Assembly (NCBI GenBank): GCA_014904845.1
Contig: MU119367.1
Location: 58,481-122,480 of the forward strand
Direction: 5' to 3'
Length of the DNA stretch: 64,000 bases
Source of the DNA: Acephala macrosclerotiorum
Taxonomy: Eukaryota > Ascomycota > Leotiomycetes > Helotiales > Mollisiaceae
Shown here: positions 57,688 to 64,000 of the stretch, piece after piece
Layout: each line of letters begins with the position of its first letter
Position numbering within the stretch: the stretch's first letter is position 1
Position numbers and translations under genes: made by a program
The notes under the pieces: generated by a model
Databases searched by the model: none
The model's input: only the letters and a program-made list of their open reading frames with translations
What the model was told of the DNA's origin: nothing

Positions 57688-59768
57688 TCAAGTAACAGGC
57701 TTGGTATCCCCAACCCTGCCACCACCTTCTTCAACATCAACGGGATGCTTGTCCAAACTCTCATACCATTGGATTGCACTACCGACCAAGAAACACCAGC
57801 TTCCCCAGAAGGTGGCGAGAGAGCCTTGGTAGACGGCGCCGGAGTTGGCGGCTGCGAAGCCGAGGGCGCCGCAGAGTGTGAATCCGATTCCCTGGTTGGC
57901 ATTAGCTTCTGCCTTCAAAGCCCTCACTTTGGCATCTGAACAACAAGAGATGGAAGTAGCAAGTGAGGAAGAAGGGGGAGATGACTTACTCCGACGAGAT
58001 TCCAAGCCCCAATATGCCAACCAAGCACTTTCCAAGCAGGCAGATACCACTTCTGTTGCGTCTCAAGCATGAACAATGTTCCGGAGACGATGAAACCTGT
58101 TCCGCCTATGACCTGGGGGAGCCAGTAGGCGCCGTTCTGAGCGGCGGTTGAGGTGAGGCGCGAGTAGATTGGCGGGAGGGCTGTGAAGCCTGATATCCAC
58201 TGTGTGGGAATGTTGTTAGTGTTTGTATCGTTGGCATGAAGAATGACGAGGAGAACAGTGTCAGGGCAGGGTGTTGAAATCTTGAATGAAATCATAGTTG
58301 TGAATAGAGAAAGACAAGTCGAGTGAAAGACTAGGCGAAGAAATTTGAGAAAGTTTCCAAGTTGAGGAGGGCTACCATAACTGAGAGAGTTCGGCCCATC
58401 ACTTGAGTGAAGAGTTGGTATCCACTCTAGGGCAAGCACGACATTTTTGGGAAACCAAATAGACATGGCATGGTTGATGAATGCATTGCACTCCAGTTTT
58501 TGATACCACTCTTATGGTAACAACGTCATGCTCCGCCTGGATGGGGTAGATTGCTTCTGCGACGCACCCTGCAAAATGAATACCCATATGATACACAAGA
58601 TACCTCCTCAATTGCCTCCAGAGAATGGATGGAAACAAAACACCGGACTTCCTGTGAATGTCCCACCTCCTAGGGGATATTTTGAGGGGTAGAAGTAACA
58701 GGACAGAAATCTGACTTACGAAGATAGTAGCCCCAATCATCTGGGCAAAGCAAGCCAAAAACCCTACCTCCTTGAAGTAATGAGTCCGCAACTCATACCA
58801 AGTAGGGCACCATGTCCAGTTCCTCTTATCCCTCGATGTCGGCTCCTGCTCATGTTCCTTCTCTGTTTGTCCATCAGCTTGTCTCCTTCCCCTCCGACAC
58901 ATCTCCACTCACCAGCTGTAGCCGCTCTTCCTTTCCCAACCAAGTTCTTTTTGTTTCGATGATGGTGCCGGCATCCTTCTTCGTCAGTTTTGACTCGAAT
59001 GAGCTTCGCCCCCTCCTCCCAAACCTCCTCAACCGCCCACCCAAAACAATCCGCCCTCTCCTCATTAACTGCCTCTAACATCAACAACATACTCCCAAGT
59101 TCAAAAATCGTCGCACCAATGAATGCTGTTATACCTCCCGCATTCGCAATCTCGCCTGGGAATTCTGAGGAGGGCAGCTGTAAGGGGAGCCAGACGAAGA
59201 ACGAGTTGATGACCCATACTACAGATCCCCAGGTGAAGATTACAGCAACGAGGTAGGAGACGTCCCAGATGGGGTAGGTGGTGAACATTCGTAGTATGCC
59301 GAGGAGGGTGGCGCGGATGGTAGAGGTTGAGGGTGGAGTTAGGTACTTGGCGTTTTGGTCTGCTGAGGGGAAGACGAGGAGGGCGTGTCGACCTGGACAT
59401 TCAAATGTTAGTTATCTGTTTCTGCAGATGTATCAAAGGGACATTGAGATACCTTTCCTATTATCTCTCGTCCTGAATAAGCGCTGTACATCGTCTGCTC
59501 GAATCTCTTCTGCTTTCTTCTTCTTCGTAGCAAGCTCTTTCTTGTGCTCTGCGTTCAGCTCGCCATTGCTATCCGCAGATCCATTCTTCCCCTCCTCCTC
59601 ACTCCCCTCTCTCTTATGATCCTGCCCCTTCGGTTTCAGGTCCAAAGCATACCTCCTCGTCGTCGGATTCAAAAAAGCAAACGGACCATAACTCGCGATG
59701 GCGATTCCCTCCCTTATATGCTTCCCCACGAAATGCGGGACCGCTGAACTCTCTGGGTCGTGTTTCAT
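57688..59768 (-). CDS. Integral membrane protein of unknown function (fungal family)
   Basis: Five exons (59768-59453, 59392-58913, 58862-58720, 58199-57990, 57891-57688) give 450 residues. The start MKHDPESSAVPHFVGKHI is the first ATG in the frame. A charged segment with KKELATKKKKAEEIR comes first. About six hydrophobic segments follow: the first two are VSYLVAVIFTWGSVVWVI and GGITAFIGATIFELGSMLL. The third to sixth are VGFLACFAQMIGATIFWISG, LPQVIGGTGFIVSGTLFML, WNLVGGIGFTLCGALGFA and STFWGSW-like ATFWGSWCFLVGSAIQW. Motifs such as WTWCPTWYELRTHY and GGTGFIVSG are typical of a widespread fungal family without a known role. Intron 3 (58719-58200) is 520 bp, about ten times the usual size here. 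Intron 2 uses the acceptor AACAG, which is needed to keep frame. It is divergent from the HAD gene. Confidence 0.85.
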
Positions 59769-60130
59769 ACTTCTTGTACATAGGAGATTTGCCAAGACTT
59801 AATAGATGGCGAAAGGAATCGGTGCAGTTACCGAAGGGCTGTTCGTTGACGGATGCAGCCGACTTTTTGTGTGTTTTTGTTTTGGAATGACGCAGTCTGG
59901 GGAAAGGTCGCTGCCAAGAAATGGATTAGTGTGGAGTGATTTTCAGGGGTCTGTTTGGAGACCTCGGATGGAAAGCCGTTGAGGCGTGATGTAAGAGGGG
60001 GTGAAGTTGACGGAATTTCCGTCTATTATGAGTAAGAGGTAGAAATCCTCATAGAAGCAGAAGCTCTTCGCTTTTGAGGTTGATTGTTCGTCGGGCTTAC
60101 ATTTTGTTGTTGGATCTTAAGAAAGGCAAG
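59769..60130. promoter_or_regulatory. Divergent promoter between the membrane protein and the HAD gene
   Basis: 362 bp between two start codons. No specific site is recognised. Confidence 0.5.
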
Positions 60131-61146
60131 ATGTCCGAAAAGTATGATATTGTTAAGGACCCGCCAAAGGCTCTCACTTTTGATGTTTTTGGCACTGTTG
60201 TGAGTTGCTTCTTTTCTCTTCAGAACATTTTGTTTTTACGATGGAGTCCTTCCTGTCTGAACCATCTGAATATCTCTTGAGAACAAATTCGAGTAGCAAG
60301 CTAAGAGCCTATGTTGAAGCAACCTGCTTATGAGATGCCTTCACACTCATCACTTAAACCATGCAGCTAATACCAAATAGGTAGACTGGCGCTCAACCGT
60401 CGTAGCAACACTCATCAGGAGTGCAGCAGCCAAAACCTCATCCTCATCTAGATCAGCTTCACTCACCCTAGAGACCCGACAACGACTCTCTAAACTCAAA
60501 GACTCAGACTGGGCTCAATTCGCCCAAGAATGGAGAAACAGCTACAAGAAATATGTTTCTAGTTTCGATCCCCAAAAGGACGAATGGAAAGACATCGACA
60601 CACATCACCATCTCAGTCTGATCGATTTACTCAAGAAATGGAAGTTAGAAGACCTGTATACTCCAGACGAGATACATGAGTTGAGTTTGGTTTGGCATTT
60701 CCTCGATCCATGGAAAAGATTCTTCTACTGGCTTGCAGAAACTAGGGACCAAGTTCATCACCTCGACATTATCGAACGGGAATCAGTCGTTGCTTAAAGA
60801 TCTGAACAACCACGGCAACCTAGGCTTCAAACTCCTGCAATCCTCCGCCGATTTCAAAGCTTACAAACCCCACCCATCCGTCTACAAAGGCGCAGCTCAA
60901 GTTATGGGGTTGAAGCCAAGTGAGGTGGCGATGGTAGCTGCTCATTTGAATGATTTGAAGGCTGCAAGGGGTTGTGGGTTTAGAACTGTGTATGTGGAGA
61001 GGGAGGGGGAAGAGGATTGGGAGGTGGGGAGTGGGGAGTGGGAGGATGCGAAGGGGTGGGTGGATTTGTGGGTGAGAAAAGATGAGGGGGAGGGTGATGG
61101 TGATGGTGGCTTTTTGGAGGTGGCGAGGAGGTTTGAGGTTGAGTGA
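60131..61146 (+). pseudogene. HAD-family 2-haloacid dehalogenase with an apparent frameshift
   Basis: Exons 60131-60199 and 60381-61146 match the L-2-haloacid dehalogenase (type II) group, which replaces the halogen of short 2-haloacids by water; many fungal members act on unknown substrates. Nucleophile Asp18 lies in LTFDVFGTVVDWRSTV. Motif II is TSTLSNGN, motif III Lys is in AYKPHPSVYKGAAQV, and motif IV is MVAAHLNDLKAARGCGFRTV. The frame breaks at AAAA 60714-60717: before it the protein reads LSLVWHFLDPWK, and after it the next frame reads DSSTGLQKLGTKF, as the family expects. The coding length is 3n+1, so a single extra A explains it. A weak 49-bp intron (60690-60738) would also restore frame, but it would delete conserved residues. 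This may be a true mutation or a base-call error. Confidence 0.8.
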
Positions 61147-63689
61147 TGAGAGGTGAGGCTGAAGTTGAAACTTGGAAGACTAGGAGGGGGATAGATTTCC
61201 TCGTGTAGATGACCGAGGTAGAGACTAATCTGTACGTACGCGCCTTGGTTGTGAACTTGTGAAGTACCGGCAGTTGAAGTTATGAAGTCCCCTCTGTGCT
61301 AGGTTCCCAGCTCAGTATTCATCCTATTTTGAGATGCGATGCACGCTTTGATGCTTTGACAATTATTCCTCTCGACTTCTTGCGTGAGTTGCATGTAACG
61401 TTTCCAACACCATAGGCTGATAGCTACCTGGTTCAAGACTGTTTGAGGCTCCCCGGAAGTATTTCTGCATCCACGGGAAAATTACAGGTTTTGGATAGTG
61501 GACGGGAAGAGAGTTTATTTGAAGCGAGTCCTGGACAGGGACGACTTTCAAAAAAGGAGTTCAGTACGTTGGTTCTTTTTAACTGCTAATATACCTTGTA
61601 CTAAGGATGGGGACTGCAGGGAAGATGGTGGGGTATACCGTGTTGAAACGCACGGAGCTTTCGTATGGAAACGGTCGTAATTTCGGGGATGGCGCTCATG
61701 CTGGTAATTCAAGGTTGATGTTCTGGGATCTCAGGGGAAGCGAGAGTCTAGGCGATGAGGGGATCGCGAGGCAGTCTGTGATCTTGTGAAGTGCTTGCGG
61801 TACCACGGGTCTGGAACTGATTTTGTAGATTGGAATATGTCGGGCTGCATATGAGAGTCATTGAGCATGTATCTGCGGCAGCAGTGTCTTGCACTATCCG
61901 GGATGAACCGAAGTGTTGGGTTGAGAGAAACTTGAGGCATGAACGAGGAGTGTGGCGTATGGGAAGAGGCAGAAGCCGCATAACAATGGAAGGTGACGAA
62001 TGAGGCAGCGTAATTGATAATGAACGGAATTGGATGTGCTTTGACCGCAAACCTAGAAAAAGAACATGTTGAAATTGACAAGCCGGGGTTGGATTATGCA
62101 GCTTCGGATGAAGATCTTGCCTCCGAGACGGCCCTGCGAAGTGAGATATCAAAAGTTAAAAACACGTGCGTCGTGCAACCTCATCTTACAGTAACAATAT
62201 CGAAACTCTCTTGATGAGGGGAACGGGAAGTCAAACCAGCAGTCGGGTCTCGAGTCTGCTTGCGCGTGAGGCGGGATAAAAATCCATTTGCTGTTTAATC
62301 TAATTTAATAAGTGTTTCCTCTAGTTTGGGAAGTGGCATGGAGAGGTCCAACATGCAACGCCATCAAAGGCCATCACATCACACGCATATCAGGCCGTGT
62401 AATTTTATGTCACGCCTGCCCTGGTCCGAAGCAAGCAGATGAACGCACAATTCAGCGAGTGTGATCGGCCGTTCCGAAGGTCCTCGTCCTTGTCAATCGC
62501 GAGCGAGTTGTCTGAGAAGTCCTTCATGTGCGCCGTGAGCAGTTCGTGATCGTCAAGCGTCCAGCGTTACCAGTAGTTCGCAACTCCACGATCTCCAAAC
62601 CCTTCACCCAAGGCCCCTCCTCGCGCATGCACCTCTCTTTACCGGCACTCCGGCTGCGGCGCGATAATTCCAGGCTCTTCATTTGGCTCCTGCTCTCGGT
62701 TGGAGCACTGGTACAGTAGCAGCCTTTTGTGGGCTCCGGAACGGCCCATCTGACTGCTGGTTCGCTGGCGTCTTCTCAAACACCGTGGAATCAGCTGCTA
62801 ACCGCATCGCTACTAAATCGTCGCGCGTCTCTTTCAGGCTTTGGATCAGTTGATCGTAATGAAATTTGACCTGAGTCTGGCCTGTCTCGATGCTGAGTAG
62901 TGCATCGCAGGTGTCATGAGAGGTCTGCAGACTTTTTTCTTTGGTTCTCCTGCCCAATGATCTACCCCCAGGACGAAAATTCACAGCCTATCGTTGTTAA
63001 ATCACACGCTGGCAGGACCATGAGTGGTGGAGATATCAGGACAACCCGACAGCAGCGAGTCGACGAGTCGACGTCGTTCCTCTTGGTGCTCTGCGGTCGC
63101 TCCTTGGGCCACCCCTCGTCCCTCGGCTTCCATCCGAAGCCTTGAAGGATGAATCCATGATCACAGCCCATCACTTCGCACAACCAGTCAACCGCCCTTG
63201 AAGCCTCCGTTCCAAGCAGTTCGTAACTCCACTGTGCTCACGGTAACCAGGTTGCATTTGGGGTCGACGACACCACCCCGGCAGTGCAGCACGTTCAGTC
63301 ACGGTAAACAATGTGTACCGGCTGGTCTGAACCGTCTGAGAATGCTTTTCCCACTTTTGGGAAGCTTCTTTTTGTGTAGCCGAAGTGATGCCCTCGTGCA
63401 TTCGCGTGTGCACGACCCGAGCTACTAACCTTGCTCAGCGCGCCGGGTCTAGTCTTCTTTGACTCTAGCATGCTGCCAACCCCTGACGTGAGCATCCACT
63501 AGGCCCTTCACCTCATCAAACCTCACCCACTCTTTTTGCACCAGCGGTGACCCCCCGCCGACATACCCCTGGACTTGCAGCTGTATCTAACTCGTTCCAG
63601 CTGCGGCGTTGTCCCGGCTTTGAACGGTCATGGATCCAGTAACCGGTAGCAACAGGGGTTGTCAGAATTCCGTGCGCACCCCTAAAAAT
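61147..63689. other. Intergenic right of the HAD gene
   Basis: 2.5 kb without a supported gene. Short frames (up to about 134 codons) overlap on both strands. CGAGTCGACGAGTCGACG at about 63,057-63,074 is a small tandem repeat of CGAGTCGA. Nothing else is recognised. Confidence 0.5.
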
Positions 63690-64000
63690 TAGACGAAAAC
63701 ACACCAAAAACAGCCCTTTTTATGGCCTTATAACTCAATAAGTTTATAATACAACTATAGTTAGTATTGAATATAGACATTCTCTCTACTATATAGAGTA
63801 AATCCCCTATAGAAAGTTTGTTCTAAAACTGTCATTTAAAAAAGTTATTTTAATATATAACTTTTACTAATAAAATTTTAGTGCACAATCAAATTTTATA
63901 AATTACTTAATTTACAAGACTATAATCAGGAATTTTAAAGAGTACGATCTAAAGAGTATGTGTACACATAGCTTTATTGTTAATCTTATATGAAACTACT
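63690..64000. repeat. AT-rich tract at the right edge
   Basis: From about 63,690 the base composition changes abruptly to strongly AT-rich with many TA steps (TTATAATACAACTATAGTTA, then ACTATATAGAGTAAAT). No other part of the window is like this. It looks like the start of an AT-rich repeat block of the kind left by repeat-induced point mutation in ascomycetes, but no transposon frame can be seen in the 300 bases available. Confidence 0.6.

Noticed and set aside
60690..60738. A 49-bp intron (GTTTGG...TTGCAG) that would repair the HAD frame
   Set aside because: The donor is poor, and removal would delete the conserved VWHFLDPW and DSSTGLQ residues. A single extra A explains the data better, though RNA data could overturn this.
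1..64000. tRNA genes, CRISPR arrays, complete transposase or reverse-transcriptase frames
   Set aside because: I scanned by eye for the tRNA B-box (GGTTCGANNCC) on both strands, for spaced direct repeats and for typical polymerase motifs. I found no convincing case. This is not a substitute for a computed search.

Overview
The window is nuclear DNA from a filamentous ascomycete (Pezizomycotina). Genes are split by many introns of about 45-60 bp with GT...AG ends and CTRAC/TAAC-like branch sites. The gene set includes an APSES regulator (StuA), a class III chitin synthase, an Opy2-type HOG-pathway anchor and a fungal-type Ras2. The class Leotiomycetes is my guess from general resemblance and is not proven by the sequence. 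I rebuilt most genes by joining exons by eye, so exon borders are predictions supported by reading frame and family similarity.

Layout. 1-8.9 kb: 5' end of a C1-tetrahydrofolate synthase (minus), eIF3i (plus), a quinone-oxidoreductase-like MDR enzyme (plus), a TACC-like coiled-coil protein (minus) and a BRCT protein (minus). 8.9-17 kb: a long stretch without convincing genes, holding a small terminal-inverted-repeat element (9164-9479) and, nearer 17 kb, the leader of stuA with three short upstream ORFs. 17.2-19.2 kb: stuA. 19.2-23.7 kb: two poorly resolved minus-strand hypothetical genes.

23.7-36.3 kb is a compact housekeeping block: dienelactone hydrolase (minus) divergent from RFA1 (plus); CSN3 (minus) divergent from PRO2 (plus); a serine/threonine dehydratase, ILV5 and UBC12, all minus. 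PRO2, ILV5 and the dehydratase are amino-acid enzymes. CSN3 and UBC12 act in opposite directions on NEDD8. Candidate control sites fit the genes beside them: an MCB box before RFA1, a CPC1/Gcn4 site before PRO2 and a CCG-N4-CGG palindrome before ILV5.

36.3-64 kb is sparser: an assembly gap inside a purine microsatellite (37698-37777), class III chitin synthase (minus), OPY2 (plus), RAS2 (plus), then about 7 kb with no convincing gene, a six-helix-like membrane protein (minus) and a HAD 2-haloacid dehalogenase (plus) that carries an apparent one-base frameshift. The last 300 bases turn strongly AT-rich, which looks like the edge of a repeat or RIP-type block. I found no tRNA, rRNA, CRISPR or complete transposon gene, and no clear candidate for a new multi-gene system. 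The most notable items are the small inverted-repeat element, the broken HAD gene, the uORF-bearing stuA leader and the GC-AG intron in RFA1.
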